Notes: generated from the sequence alone by a model not told the origin. A DNA stretch of 64,000 nucleotides from Bacillota bacterium (GCA_023435925.1 JAEZLF010000063.1:1-64000), one strand, 5' to 3'. Counted from the first letter of the stretch, positions 26,724 through 37,305 are shown. Made by a program: numbers and translations.

Positions 26724-29588
26724 ATGTTTAATTTTGGAAATGCAAATGATGGACAAAAACTTGCTATTTCGACCGTCGAGGGGCCGGTTTTAATAACGGC
26801 AGGACCGGGTACGGGAAAAACCTATACCCTCGTTCAGCGTGCTATCTATTTGATTCAGGAGAAAGGCGTTCAGCCGGAGCGAATACTGATGGCAACGTTC
26901 ACCGAGAAAGCCGCCAAGGAGCTTGTAACCAGAATCACGAATGAACTCGCCGCTCGTGGCATCATTGTAAACATAAACGAAATGTATATTGGGACGTTCC
27001 ATTCCCTATGTCTGCGGATAATAAAAGAGCATCTCGAATATACCCGTCTCAAGAAAAACTACCGTACTTTGGACGACTTTGACCAGAGTTATACAGTGTT
27101 CCAGAGCATTCATAAGTTCCGCCACATCACCGGTTTTGATGGAGTGCTGTCGAACACCGGAGCATGGCGACAGGCAGGCGAAATATGTGAACTTGTAAAC
27201 AACCTCTCTGAGGAATTAATAGACCCTGCTGATTTGAAATCAGACCCAGACCAGCAGATAGCTGCGTTGGGGAATATACTCGAAATCTATCAGGAGGTTC
27301 TCTTGGAGAATAACCTGATGGATTTCTCTGCTATTCAGACAGAGGCATACTGGCTGTTAAAAAACAACTCCTCAATCCTTGCCGAAATCCAGAAACAGAT
27401 TCAGTATGTAATGATAGATGAATACCAAGACACGAACTACATTCAGGAGCAGATAGTTTTTCTCATTGGCGGCAGTCACAATAATATCTGTGTAGTAGGC
27501 GACGATGACCAAGGTCTGTACCGTTTCAGAGGCGCAACTATCCGAAACATACTTGAGTTTCCATCAAAGTTCACCAAAGGAGAATGCAATGTCATTCCAC
27601 TTGTGGTGAACTATCGCTCGAACAGTGACATCGTGGATTTTTATAATAATTGGATGGTGACGACCGATGGTGCTCGGTTTCGCTTCCGATGGAATAAGTT
27701 CCGTTATGACAAGACGATAGAGCCGCATGACAAATCCACCCTTAAAAGCCCAGCAGTTGTGAAGTTGGCGAGCGTGGAGGACGAGGAGGAATGGCGTGAG
27801 AAGATACTTTTGTTCATCTCCGAATTGATGAGTTCCGGGAAATTGAATGATTACAACCAGATAGCGTTCCTCTTCAACTCCGTAAAGCACGAGCGTGTCA
27901 CAAGACTCGCCCGCTACTTAGAGGATAATGGAGTGAATGTCTATTCGCCGCGTTCAGATATGTTCTTTCAGCGGGACGAGATAAGGCTGATGATAGGTTG
28001 CCTGATGCTGATGTTCCCTAAATATGTTATAGGGCTTGAGCAAGAGCAATATCAGTTCCTCCAAACTGAGCACTATAAATACTACCGTGGCTGTGTAATG
28101 GCAGCAAACGCCTACCTTCAGAAGTCTGAATCGGCAGATCTCCGCAACTGGATACGTCGTCGCGGGAAAATTCATGCAAACCTGAAGGAAACGACAGATT
28201 ATGCATATTCAGGTCTGATTTACCAGATGTTTGAGTTCGCACCGTTTTCACACATCCTCGGTACAGATATACGTGTCGGTGTGGTAGATATACGCCCGGC
28301 TCGGAACATAGCGCTCTTTACACAGGTAGTCGGGAAATTCGAATATTTACACCGTATAGACGTTTTTAATACAAAATACATCGATATAAACACAGAGCGG
28401 TTCTTTAACCTTTATCTGAGGCTGCTATTCGACGGTGGTATCTCTGAGTATGAGGACGATGCGGAGTATGCTCCGAGCGGATGCGTTTCATTTCTGACGA
28501 TTCACCAGTCGAAGGGAATGGAGTTCCCGATTGTATTCGTGGATTCACTTGGCAATATTCCCCGAAAAGCATATAAAGACCTCATTGAGGCTGTAGAAGA
28601 TAAATACTTCAAACGCCCAGCGTTCGAACCATATGAGATGACGAAGTATTTTGACTATTGGAGGCTTTACTATACGGCGTTCTCTCGTGCTCAGGATTTA
28701 CTTGTCCTCACCTGCAACGAAGACAAGCGCACCCCGAGTATGTACTTTCGTGAGGTATATGAGGATTTATATGATGCAGATGGAGAAATGTTTGACCTTT
28801 CCGAGTTTGATTTCAAAGGAGTGAAGAACGTTAATCTAAAAGCTACTTTCTCTTTCACCTCCCACATCACCGTCTACGAAACCTGCTCGCTTCAGTATAA
28901 GTTCTATAAAGAACTGGAATTCGCACCTGTTCGTGTGAACGCTATGTTATTTGGTATGCTTGTTCATCAGACGATTGAGGACATTCACCGTGCTGCACTC
29001 CGGCATGCGGAACACCTAATCAGCCCCGAGAACATCATAGGATGGTTCGATACGAACTACACATCACTCACAAAGAGCGAGCGGACCTACCTTGCAGAGC
29101 CGCAAAAGAATGCCGCCCTGCAGCAGGTACTTCGCTATGCGGAGCGGCAGGAAGGCCAATGGCATACGTTGAAGGATGCCGAGGTGGATGTGAGCCTTGT
29201 GAAGCCTGACTATATAATTGAGGGCAAGATTGACCTAATAAAGGGCGAGGGGGACACAGTTGAACTTGTAGACTTCAAGTCCGAGAAGAAGCCTGATATT
29301 TTTAAAGATGCGGAGCAACTCGAACACTACCGCCGACAACTTCGGGTATATGCTCACCTCGTGGAGGAGCGGACAGGCCAGAAGGTCAGCAAGATGCATC
29401 TTTATTACACTGGGGAGGATGGTGGAGTTCCGACTATCAGCTATCCGTATCAGAAGACTGTAGTGGATGCGACGATTCAAGCTTTCGATGATACTGTTCA
29501 TAAAATCCTGAGGAAAGAATATGGACAGAGGTCTTCCTCTCCGAAGACATGCAGAGATTGCGATTTCCGTTTCTATTGTGGTAAGTAA
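26724..29588 (+). CDS. UvrD/Rep-family helicase with C-terminal iron-sulfur PD-(D/E)xK nuclease
   Basis: 954 residues. Helicase superfamily 1A: Walker A AGPGTGKT (residues 26-33), motif Ia ATFTEKAAKEL, motif II DEYQDTNYIQEQ, motif III VVGDDDQGLYRFRGA, motif IV VNYRSN, and motif V TIHQSKGMEFPIVF. The C-terminal nuclease shows GKIDLI (D837) and VDFKSEK (D850, K852). Four cysteines, C721 and CRDCDFRFYC (C943, C946, C952), match the AddB/Cas4 Fe-S cluster arrangement. It is thus a single-chain DNA-unwinding nuclease of AddAB type. First gene of the operon; the methyltransferase follows after 22 nt. CGN arginine codons are common here, unlike the AT-rich neighbours. Confidence 0.9.
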   Translation: MFNFGNANDGQKLAISTVEGPVLITAGPGTGKTYTLVQRAIYLIQEKGVQPERILMATFTEKAAKELVTRITNELAARGIIVNINEMYIGTFHSLCLRIIKEHLEYTRLKKNYRTLDDFDQSYTVFQSIHKFRHITGFDGVLSNTGAWRQAGEICELVNNLSEELIDPADLKSDPDQQIAALGNILEIYQEVLLENNLMDFSAIQTEAYWLLKNNSSILAEIQKQIQYVMIDEYQDTNYIQEQIVFLIGGSHNNICVVGDDDQGLYRFRGATIRNILEFPSKFTKGECNVIPLVVNYRSNSDIVDFYNNWMVTTDGARFRFRWNKFRYDKTIEPHDKSTLKSPAVVKLASVEDEEEWREKILLFISELMSSGKLNDYNQIAFLFNSVKHERVTRLARYLEDNGVNVYSPRSDMFFQRDEIRLMIGCLMLMFPKYVIGLEQEQYQFLQTEHYKYYRGCVMAANAYLQKSESADLRNWIRRRGKIHANLKETTDYAYSGLIYQMFEFAPFSHILGTDIRVGVVDIRPARNIALFTQVVGKFEYLHRIDVFNTKYIDINTERFFNLYLRLLFDGGISEYEDDAEYAPSGCVSFLTIHQSKGMEFPIVFVDSLGNIPRKAYKDLIEAVEDKYFKRPAFEPYEMTKYFDYWRLYYTAFSRAQDLLVLTCNEDKRTPSMYFREVYEDLYDADGEMFDLSEFDFKGVKNVNLKATFSFTSHITVYETCSLQYKFYKELEFAPVRVNAMLFGMLVHQTIEDIHRAALRHAEHLISPENIIGWFDTNYTSLTKSERTYLAEPQKNAALQQVLRYAERQEGQWHTLKDAEVDVSLVKPDYIIEGKIDLIKGEGDTVELVDFKSEKKPDIFKDAEQLEHYRRQLRVYAHLVEERTGQKVSKMHLYYTGEDGGVPTISYPYQKTVVDATIQAFDDTVHKILRKEYGQRSSSPKTCRDCDFRFYCGK

Positions 29589-29610
29589 TTAGCTTGGAGG
29601 TCTTTTAATA

Positions 29611-31665
29611 ATGGCAGAACAACTTACTTTTGAATTTAATGAACGTCCAACGATAAAGGGCTTTCCTGAACTGCGTTGGACGGGAAAACGCCCATATCGC
29701 TCTACGCAATATTTCCCTGCGCAGCTTCGTGAGCGGTACGGTGAGGAACAGGACGGGTGGATTAATAAGATTTACTGGGGTGATAACCTCCAAGTGATGA
29801 GTCATCTTCTAAATGAGTTTCGTGGTAAAGTTGACCTTATCTATATTGACCCACCATTTGATTCCAAAGCGGACTACAAGAAAAAGATTTCGCTCCGTGG
29901 ACAAACTGTCACTAGTGATAGTTCTTCGTTCGAGGAAAAACAATACGGTGATATTTGGACAAACGATGAGTACCTCCAGTTTATGTATGAACGGCTTATC
30001 ATTTTGCGTGAATTGCTATCAGAAACAGGTAGCATCTATTTGCATTGCGATTATCACAAAAATCAATATCTTCGTTGCCTTCTTGATGAGGTTTTCGGGA
30101 TGGATAATTTTATTAATGAAATAACTTGGAAAAGGCGTGGAGGTGCACTGAACAACTTTAAGTCTTTAGGGCAACTTACTGACACTATTTACTTGTATTG
30201 CAAGAATAATGGTACGTATAAATTTAATGCGATAAAAACAAAAGATACCCCCGAAGTTCAAGAGTATATCAGACAGAGATTCGTCTACGATGATGGAGAT
30301 GGCAGAAAATATAGTCGCGACCCCGTGACAAATCCCTCAGCTACGGCTACTCCGTCATTGATTTACGAATATAAAGGCTATCAGCCTCCTGAAAAAGGGT
30401 GGGCATTTTCTCGTCAAACTATGGAGGAATGGGATGCCAAAGGGAAACTCTATTTCCCGCCAGAAAAAACCCAGAGAATACGGCGTAAAACGTTCCTTGA
30501 TGACTATGAAGGGCAACCCCTTCAAAATTACTGGGGAGACATTTATGTTATCAATTCACAAGCAAAGGAATCCCTGGCTTACCCAACTCAAAAACCTGAA
30601 GATTTGCTTGACCGTATAATTCGCATAAGTTCCAACCCCGGAGACCTTGTTTTCGACTGTTTTATGGGCAGTGGCACGACGCAAGCCGTTGCTATGAAAC
30701 TGGGGCGACGTTTCATTGGTGCAGACATTAACCTTGGGGCTATACAAATCACAACGAAACGCCTCATCTCCCTTGCTGTCGAGTTGCGGACTACTGAGCC
30801 AGAGCAACTAACGATGATTGCGAGCAATAAGAAAGAAAAATTGAGTAAAATCGAGTATACTACTGAACACGGCTATGCTTCGAGGGCTGCCGAGGAATCA
30901 GGTAAATATCTTGGAGATAATGAGGAGAACGAAGAAACAGAAAGCACTGTTCTGACCGAAGCTATGCCGTTTACCAGCTTTGAGGTATACAATGTTAACA
31001 ATTACGAGTTCTTTCGCAACCCCGTCGAGGCTCGCGATCTCCTGATTGATGCCTTAGAGATTCAGTCTTTCCCTCAGCGTGATGTGTGGGATGGTGAACT
31101 GGACGGGCGTATGGTAAAGATTATGCCTGTCAACCGAATCGCAACTAAAGCTGACTTGGAAGAACTCAAGGCGAATCTACCATATAAAACATATGAGAAG
31201 CGAAAAGATGAGAACCCAAACCAACCAGTGGAGAGGATTACGATTGTATGTATGGGCCACGAGCCTGACTTGAAGGCTTCCCTTGAAAAGGCACTCTCCG
31301 AATATAAACTCGACATCGAAATTGTCGATATTCTTCGCGATAAGGCAGACCTCCAACTGAAACGTGAGTCAGAGGCAGACATAGCCATCGAGGACGGTCG
31401 GCTTGCTATCCGTGCGTTCTATCCGCTGAACCTAATGCAGAAGCTGTCCCTCCAGAAGGAGTATGTGGAAGATTGGCGCCAGCTCGTCGAGTCCGTAATG
31501 ATTGACTGGAACTATGACGGAGTTGTCATGCAGCCGACGGTGACTGATGTGCCAGGAAAGAAGAATATTGTGAAAGGTATCTATGACATCCCTGAAGGAG
31601 TTGGAACAATTAAGGTAAAGATAACTGACTTACTCTCCGAGTCTTTGGAAACAGAGGTGAGATGA
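29611..31665 (+). CDS. Type III-like Mod DNA methyltransferase (DPPF)
   Basis: 684 residues, a beta-class amino-methyltransferase. Catalytic motif IV IYIDPPFD (D80-F83) precedes the SAM-binding motif I FDCFMGSGTT (F348-T357), as in Mod subunits. DPPF normally indicates N6-adenine methylation. A target-recognition region lies between the motifs (~100-330). The ~280 residues after motif I form an extra domain (VNNYEFFRNPVEARDLLID, FYPLNLMQKLSLQKEYV) probably contacting the Res partner. TTGGAGG precedes the ATG. Its stop overlaps the Res start by 4 bp (ATGATG), giving a Mod-Res pair. Confidence 0.92.
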   Translation: MAEQLTFEFNERPTIKGFPELRWTGKRPYRSTQYFPAQLRERYGEEQDGWINKIYWGDNLQVMSHLLNEFRGKVDLIYIDPPFDSKADYKKKISLRGQTVTSDSSSFEEKQYGDIWTNDEYLQFMYERLIILRELLSETGSIYLHCDYHKNQYLRCLLDEVFGMDNFINEITWKRRGGALNNFKSLGQLTDTIYLYCKNNGTYKFNAIKTKDTPEVQEYIRQRFVYDDGDGRKYSRDPVTNPSATATPSLIYEYKGYQPPEKGWAFSRQTMEEWDAKGKLYFPPEKTQRIRRKTFLDDYEGQPLQNYWGDIYVINSQAKESLAYPTQKPEDLLDRIIRISSNPGDLVFDCFMGSGTTQAVAMKLGRRFIGADINLGAIQITTKRLISLAVELRTTEPEQLTMIASNKKEKLSKIEYTTEHGYASRAAEESGKYLGDNEENEETESTVLTEAMPFTSFEVYNVNNYEFFRNPVEARDLLIDALEIQSFPQRDVWDGELDGRMVKIMPVNRIATKADLEELKANLPYKTYEKRKDENPNQPVERITIVCMGHEPDLKASLEKALSEYKLDIEIVDILRDKADLQLKRESEADIAIEDGRLAIRAFYPLNLMQKLSLQKEYVEDWRQLVESVMIDWNYDGVVMQPTVTDVPGKKNIVKGIYDIPEGVGTIKVKITDLLSESLETEVR

Positions 31666-34331
31666 TGTCTATTGAAACAACTGACAATTTTGCTTTTTAT
31701 GAACAATTAAAATACTACTATCAGGTAAACCGCCGAAAAATCCGCTCACGGTATAATGAACTGACGAGGAAGTTCCTTGCATATAATGACCGTGAGGAGA
31801 ACCCAACAGCATTTCTACGTCTACCACAATTTGAAGCCCTGGAGATTTATATCTTTATTAAGGAGTTTATGGGAAATGCGCAGGTCTATGAAATGTTCGA
31901 TGATTGGCGCAACCGCCGTGACAGGTTTGCGGATGCTTCTTATTACGCTGTCAATAGGGATGGGCAGTACACGATTTTTGATTTCGTCCAGACAATGAGT
32001 GGGAAGACTGTATTCTTGCCCGGAGCGGTCGAGAAGCAGACCGATATTCTCTTTAAACAGATGAAGAAATATACAGAGAAATACCCAAACTACATCTACG
32101 CTCTGACGATGGGGTTGGGGAAAACCATACTGATGGCGACTTGTATATTCTATGAGTTTCTTTTAGCATACAAATATCCTAAAGATAAACGGTTTTGCCA
32201 CAATGCACTTATATTCGCCCCTGATAAGACTGTCCTTCAGTCGCTACGCGAAATTATCACGTTCGACAAGACGAAGGTCGTGCCACCGGAATATGCGAGG
32301 GTACTCGATGCTAACATAAAGTTTCATTTTCTCGAGGATAGTGGGACGACGCTTCATACACTTGACGCTTCCGATTTCAATATTATTATCTCGAATACAC
32401 AAAAGATTATAGTAAAGAAGAAGCGCAAAGAAGATAAGCCAGCCGACGTCTTATTTAATCAAGGTTCACTTCTATCCTCTGTATATAGTGGGAATGATGA
32501 GGACGATGATGTCAATGATGATTCCACTCTGATGGAAAATCAGCGTTTCAAGAAGCTATGCCGTCTCAATCAGCTTGGTGTATATGTGGACGAGGCGCAC
32601 CACCTATTTGGTGCAGATTTGGAGAAACAGATACGCTCCACAAGCGGTCAGAAAACGAGTCTTCGCGATACTATCAATATGCTTGCTGACAGCACGTCAA
32701 TTGTTGCCTGCTATAACTACACCGGAACACCTTATGTGAATAAACAGCTTTTACCGGAAGTTGTTTACGCATATGGCTTAAAGGAGTCAATCCAAAACGG
32801 TTTCCTTAAGGACGCCGACCTGAAAGCATTTGATAATATTAAGAGCAAGGAGTTCCTACGCACTGTTATCACAGCCTTCTGGGGGAAATACGGTTGTAGA
32901 ATGTTTGAAGGTTTGCCACCTAAACTGGCGATTTTTGCAACGACAATAAAAGAAGCTGATGAGGAGGTTCGCCCGATTGTGGAAAAAATTCTCGCCGACT
33001 TGGGCGTACCATCTTCAAAGATACTGGTAAACGTCGGTGATGAGAAGATAACAAAGAACGAGGATATTCGGAATTTCAATGACCTCGATGTACCGGGGAC
33101 AATCGGCAGCCAGAAACAGATACTCATTCTTGTAGGCAAAGGACGTGAGGGATGGAACTGCCGTTCGCTTTTTGGAGTTGCGATGTACCGGAGCCCACAG
33201 TCTAAAATATTCGTCCTCCAAGCGACGATGCGCTGTCTGCGCAAGATTACCTCCGAGCAGTTGACAGCCACAGTGTTCCTCTCAAAAGAGAACTACGACA
33301 TCCTTGATGATGAACTCAATAAGAACTTCAATATGGAAATCAAGGACATGTCAAAGTCTAGTGGTGACAAGCCGCAGCGTTATAAGGTCAGGTTTATTCC
33401 ACCGCAGCAGAAGATAAAGCTGAAACGTATTTCACATGAGTATACACTTTTCGAAAAGGGCTATACAGCGCCGATAGATTTTGAGCTTAAAGGTGCGGAT
33501 TTCTCAAAATACGCCGCCGTGATGTATGAGAAACATAGTATCTCCAACGACATGAGTGTTAAGGAGATGAATATCGACCATTTAAAAGAGCGGATGCGTT
33601 ATAGTGCGTTTTCTCTCGCTGGCGAGATTGCTCGCTATCTGAACATCTCCTGTATCCTTGCAGCTCGGATTGTGAGGGAGTCAAAAGATGGGGAGAAAGC
33701 TGTTCTTGAAACTGTAAATAAATATAACGAAATCCTTGATGATATGATTATCCCACGGATATTCCACACCATTTTTGAGGTTTCAAGTAATATAAAGACA
33801 GAGGACTACGAACTAATCCTTCTGAAAGAGCCAAAAGAAGGTGGATATTTCGAATTTTCCGCAAAACCCGAACTTGTTGTGAAGAACACTGATACACAGT
33901 TTAAACCCAGCGAGTTGATTAAGAGCTTCCATGCTGATACCTACTGTTTTGACTCGAGGCCAGAGAAGGAGTGCTTCCTCCAGTATGTGTCAAGTGAAAA
34001 GGTCAAAAAGGTGTATTTTACCGGGATGTTCACGAGTAAACAAGGTGACCTTTCGATACAGTATTACGACCCCGAATCCAGAAGAATCCGTCAATACTAC
34101 CCCGACTTTTTCGCTGAAATGGCAGACGGTTCCTACCAACTTATAGAGGTCAAGGGTGATGATAAAATTGACGATGCAGTAGTAAAAGCAAAAGCAGATG
34201 CTGCGCGTGAAATAGCAGTTCAAAGTGGTATTGAGTATAGGATGTATGCAGGGAGTGAACTGATGAAAAGAAATGTGCTTAATAAAGCTTTAGAGTCATA
34301 CATCTCACCAGGTCTTGGGGGTAAACGATGA
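31662..34331 (+). CDS. Type III-like Res helicase-nuclease
   Basis: 889 residues. SF2 helicase core: MGLGKT (150-155), DEAHH (310-314), the tail motifs LVGKGREGWNC and QATMRCLR. The C-terminal nuclease is PDFFAE (D815) followed by LIEVKGDD (E829, K831), the PD-(D/E)xK of type III Res subunits. It should translocate on and cut DNA that Mod leaves unmethylated. It overlaps Mod by 4 bp and the next methyltransferase by 4 bp. A ~60-residue acidic insert (about 270-300, NDEDDDVNDDS) lies in the helicase core. The ATG pair at 31662 and 31665 makes the exact start ambiguous by one codon. Confidence 0.92.
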   Translation: MMSIETTDNFAFYEQLKYYYQVNRRKIRSRYNELTRKFLAYNDREENPTAFLRLPQFEALEIYIFIKEFMGNAQVYEMFDDWRNRRDRFADASYYAVNRDGQYTIFDFVQTMSGKTVFLPGAVEKQTDILFKQMKKYTEKYPNYIYALTMGLGKTILMATCIFYEFLLAYKYPKDKRFCHNALIFAPDKTVLQSLREIITFDKTKVVPPEYARVLDANIKFHFLEDSGTTLHTLDASDFNIIISNTQKIIVKKKRKEDKPADVLFNQGSLLSSVYSGNDEDDDVNDDSTLMENQRFKKLCRLNQLGVYVDEAHHLFGADLEKQIRSTSGQKTSLRDTINMLADSTSIVACYNYTGTPYVNKQLLPEVVYAYGLKESIQNGFLKDADLKAFDNIKSKEFLRTVITAFWGKYGCRMFEGLPPKLAIFATTIKEADEEVRPIVEKILADLGVPSSKILVNVGDEKITKNEDIRNFNDLDVPGTIGSQKQILILVGKGREGWNCRSLFGVAMYRSPQSKIFVLQATMRCLRKITSEQLTATVFLSKENYDILDDELNKNFNMEIKDMSKSSGDKPQRYKVRFIPPQQKIKLKRISHEYTLFEKGYTAPIDFELKGADFSKYAAVMYEKHSISNDMSVKEMNIDHLKERMRYSAFSLAGEIARYLNISCILAARIVRESKDGEKAVLETVNKYNEILDDMIIPRIFHTIFEVSSNIKTEDYELILLKEPKEGGYFEFSAKPELVVKNTDTQFKPSELIKSFHADTYCFDSRPEKECFLQYVSSEKVKKVYFTGMFTSKQGDLSIQYYDPESRRIRQYYPDFFAEMADGSYQLIEVKGDDKIDDAVVKAKADAAREIAVQSGIEYRMYAGSELMKRNVLNKALESYISPGLGGKR

Positions 34332-35293
34332 GTTTATTATATAAAACGGAGTATGGAAAATATTATGTAGGTAAGTGTGAGCAGATGATTCGCAGACTGA
34401 AACTAAATGGAAAAGTCCAGCTTATCTTGACATCTCCTCCATTTCCCCTTAACAATAAGAAACAATATGGGAATTTAACGGGTGAAGACTATCTAAGATG
34501 GTTTAGTGGTCTTGCAGAGTTATTCTCAAGTGTTTTAACACCTGACGGTTCTATTGTTATTGAGTTGGGTAATGCATGGGAAAAAGGAAGACCAGTTCAG
34601 TCATTGCTAAATCTTAAATCTTTAATGAGCTTTGTTTCAAATGAGCGAGCTGGACTGCGCCTTTGTCAGGAGTTTATATGTTATAATCCAGCGCGCTTAC
34701 CTTCCCCAGCACAATGGGTCACTATAAATCGAATCCGTGCAATAGATAGCTTCACTCATGTATGGTGGATGGCAAATTCAGATTATCCGAAGGCAGATAA
34801 CAAGAAAGTGTTACGTCCCTATAGCAAAAGTATGAAAAAATTACTAAGAACACAAAAATTTAATGCCGGTAAAAGACCATCAGAGCATGTAATAAGTAAA
34901 GAGGCATTCTTAAAAGATAATAGTGGGAGTATTTCACATAATGTCTTGGAATTGGCGAATCCAGATGCTAATGAGGAACAGCGCCAACCTCATTCGATGT
35001 TTAGTATATCCAATACACAATCAAACGACTTCTTTACAAGGACCTGCAAGGAGCGAAATATCACTCCTCATCCAGCGAGAATGCCACTTGAATTAGCAAG
35101 TTTTTTTATTGAATTTCTAACTGACCCAGGCGATTTAGTCCTTGACCCTTTTGGTGGAAGTAATACCACAGGATTTTGCGCAGAACGGGCAAAGCGCAAG
35201 TGGATAAGCATAGATGCAAGCGAAGAATATGGAGAACAGTCGATTATTCGGTTTGAAGACCCAACAATAGAAACCCAAATTAAGAGGAGGTAG
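34328..35293 (+). CDS. Second DNA methyltransferase (SPPF, probably N4-cytosine)
   Basis: 321 residues. Motif IV is LTSPPFP (S36-F39) near the N-terminus, and motif I LDPFGGSNTTGF (from D273) near the C-terminus. The S-P-P-(Y/F) catalytic motif in this order is typical of beta-class N4-cytosine methyltransferases, with adenine as a less likely alternative. A target-recognition region lies between (about 60-230, e.g. PARLPSPAQWVTINRIRAID). It overlaps Res by 4 bp and ends 6 nt before the HerA gene. A second methyltransferase in a Mod-Res operon is unusual and may protect a different strand or site. Confidence 0.9.
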   Translation: MSLLYKTEYGKYYVGKCEQMIRRLKLNGKVQLILTSPPFPLNNKKQYGNLTGEDYLRWFSGLAELFSSVLTPDGSIVIELGNAWEKGRPVQSLLNLKSLMSFVSNERAGLRLCQEFICYNPARLPSPAQWVTINRIRAIDSFTHVWWMANSDYPKADNKKVLRPYSKSMKKLLRTQKFNAGKRPSEHVISKEAFLKDNSGSISHNVLELANPDANEEQRQPHSMFSISNTQSNDFFTRTCKERNITPHPARMPLELASFFIEFLTDPGDLVLDPFGGSNTTGFCAERAKRKWISIDASEEYGEQSIIRFEDPTIETQIKRR

Positions 35294-35299
35294 ATATGA

Positions 35300-37303
35300 A
35301 TGGGACTCACACAAGAAGTTAAAAATCTTGCTACCGTGGACATATTCCAAGAAGCCAAGAAGCCGGATATGTTTATTGGCAGACCATTTTACCTTGATTT
35401 TGAAAAAGCATACTTGTTAATTACAGATGCGTGGAAAGAAAGGGTTGGGGGTATTCCGCAGGGAACTTTTCTACTTGCTTTTTATGAAAATGAAAACGAT
35501 GACATTGATGAATGCCTTTTACTTAGAGCAATAAGACCTGCGAAGTTGCCGACTGATAATGATGTTATTGCATCTATGGTCGAATATTATAAAGATAATT
35601 TAAATACCTCAGGCAAAAAGAATCAGCTTGATGACTTTACAAAATACACCTTCAGTTTTTCGGGTCTGGAATGTCGGGTTTTGGGCACTTTCTTTAGAGA
35701 CGAAGCAGATAAAATTCAGTTTGGAGCCGATGTGGAAAATTATTATAGCGCACATAACTATGTAGCCTACAAACCTATTGGTAATGTTCTCGAGCAGATA
35801 GTAAACTTCAGGGATGGCAATTCCATTGGGAGCTCTACAGATTATCGGATCGGGAAGATAAGATACAGTTCAAGCCGTCGTTTTCAGGAAAAGCATGCGG
35901 ATGTGCCTGTATATATAAGCCCAAGTGATTTTTTGGGCAAACGTACCGCACTTTTTGGTATGACGAGAACTGGAAAATCAAATACTGTAAAGAAGATAAT
36001 TGAATCTACGACTGAAATAAGCAATAAAGCAAAATCTACTTCTGTTGCAGCAAATTTAGTTGATGCTACGGAAGTTATAATGCAATTTGAGGATAATGGA
36101 TTGCCTAAATATAAAGTAGGACAAATTATCTTCGATATGAATGGCGAATATGCCAATGCAAATTTACAAGACGAGGGGACGGCAATCTTTGAAAAATATA
36201 AAAGTATAACGACAAGATATAGTGTGCTTGATAAGCCTGATTTTAAGGTACTAAAAGTAAATTTTTATAAAGAAATATCAGTAGGCTTTGAACTGATCTG
36301 CAGCCTTCTTGCAGATGAAGGCGGTGATTACATAAAAAGCTTCCTTGCGGTTGACTTACAAGAACCTGACATAAATAATAGGTCAGCTCATACCCGTTGG
36401 CTACGTAAGGCTGCTGCCTATCAATGTTGCCTGAAAGCAGCAGGATTTACTGTACCGAAGAATCATAGGGTTAGCTTCACAGGGAATAAGGAGATAAATG
36501 ATAAGATTATCACGGGAAAAGTAATTGACCCCTCCAGTGGAATTAACTTAGAAGATGCAACTGCTTTTTGGACATGGGTTGCTGAACATCAAGACGACAA
36601 TTTTTTTGCAAATTACAAAAGCAGTAATGGTCATGATTGGGTTGATGAAGATTTGAAGGCGATCTTAGTTTTCTTAACTCGTAAGCGAGATTTAGGCAGA
36701 AACGTAAATATAACTGGTTACCGCAAATTGGTGCCACTACTAGATTACCATACAATAAATTCTGACTCTCCTTTTGAAATAGATATTGTTAACCTACTCC
36801 GTCAAGGTCAAATAGTAATTGTTGATTTGTCTCAGGGCGATCCGATTATACAGCAAACTTTTGCAGAAAAAATCTGTGTAAGCGTTTTTAGAAATGCGAT
36901 GGATAATTTCGTAAAAACAAAACCGAATAATTTTATTCAATTTTATTTTGAGGAAGCCCACAACCTTTTCCCTCATAAAGAAGATAAAGATTTAAGTAGA
37001 ATTTATAACCGCATTGCAAAAGAAGGGGCCAAGCTCAATATTGGTTTAATTTATGCTACCCAAGAAGTTAGTTCAATATCCTCAAACATATTAAAAAATA
37101 CCCAAAACTGGTTTATCGCTCACCTTAATAATGAGGATGAACTTAAGGAAATTCGTAAATTCTACGATTTCGCTGACTTTTGTGACAGCTTAATCAGATA
37201 TAGCTCGGGAAGCGATAAAGGCTTCATTCGTATGAAGACATACTCCAACGCATTTATTGTACCGGTGCAGATTGATAGGTTTACAGCACAAGGGGGTAAT
37301 TGA
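35300..37303 (+). CDS. HerA-like ATPase (DUF87/FtsK-HerA superfamily)
   Basis: 667 residues. Walker A is GMTRTGKSN (220-228, K226), Walker B lies in FIQFYFEEAHNLF, followed by AKEGAKLNIGLIYATQEVSS and NWFIAHLNNEDELKEI, the sensor region of HerA proteins. Residues 1-200 are a beta-rich N-terminal region probably equivalent to the HAS-barrel. HerA proteins form hexameric DNA-translocating rings and work with NurA nucleases in archaea and in several bacterial defence systems. GAGGAGG precedes the ATG at 35300; an out-of-frame ATG four bases earlier is not used. The stop overlaps the region of the NurA-like start. Confidence 0.9.
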   Translation: MGLTQEVKNLATVDIFQEAKKPDMFIGRPFYLDFEKAYLLITDAWKERVGGIPQGTFLLAFYENENDDIDECLLLRAIRPAKLPTDNDVIASMVEYYKDNLNTSGKKNQLDDFTKYTFSFSGLECRVLGTFFRDEADKIQFGADVENYYSAHNYVAYKPIGNVLEQIVNFRDGNSIGSSTDYRIGKIRYSSSRRFQEKHADVPVYISPSDFLGKRTALFGMTRTGKSNTVKKIIESTTEISNKAKSTSVAANLVDATEVIMQFEDNGLPKYKVGQIIFDMNGEYANANLQDEGTAIFEKYKSITTRYSVLDKPDFKVLKVNFYKEISVGFELICSLLADEGGDYIKSFLAVDLQEPDINNRSAHTRWLRKAAAYQCCLKAAGFTVPKNHRVSFTGNKEINDKIITGKVIDPSSGINLEDATAFWTWVAEHQDDNFFANYKSSNGHDWVDEDLKAILVFLTRKRDLGRNVNITGYRKLVPLLDYHTINSDSPFEIDIVNLLRQGQIVIVDLSQGDPIIQQTFAEKICVSVFRNAMDNFVKTKPNNFIQFYFEEAHNLFPHKEDKDLSRIYNRIAKEGAKLNIGLIYATQEVSSISSNILKNTQNWFIAHLNNEDELKEIRKFYDFADFCDSLIRYSSGSDKGFIRMKTYSNAFIVPVQIDRFTAQGGN

Positions 37304-37305
37304 AA

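Noticed and set aside
32765..33271. 168-codon minus-strand frame inside Res
   Set aside because: Antisense to well-conserved helicase motifs.
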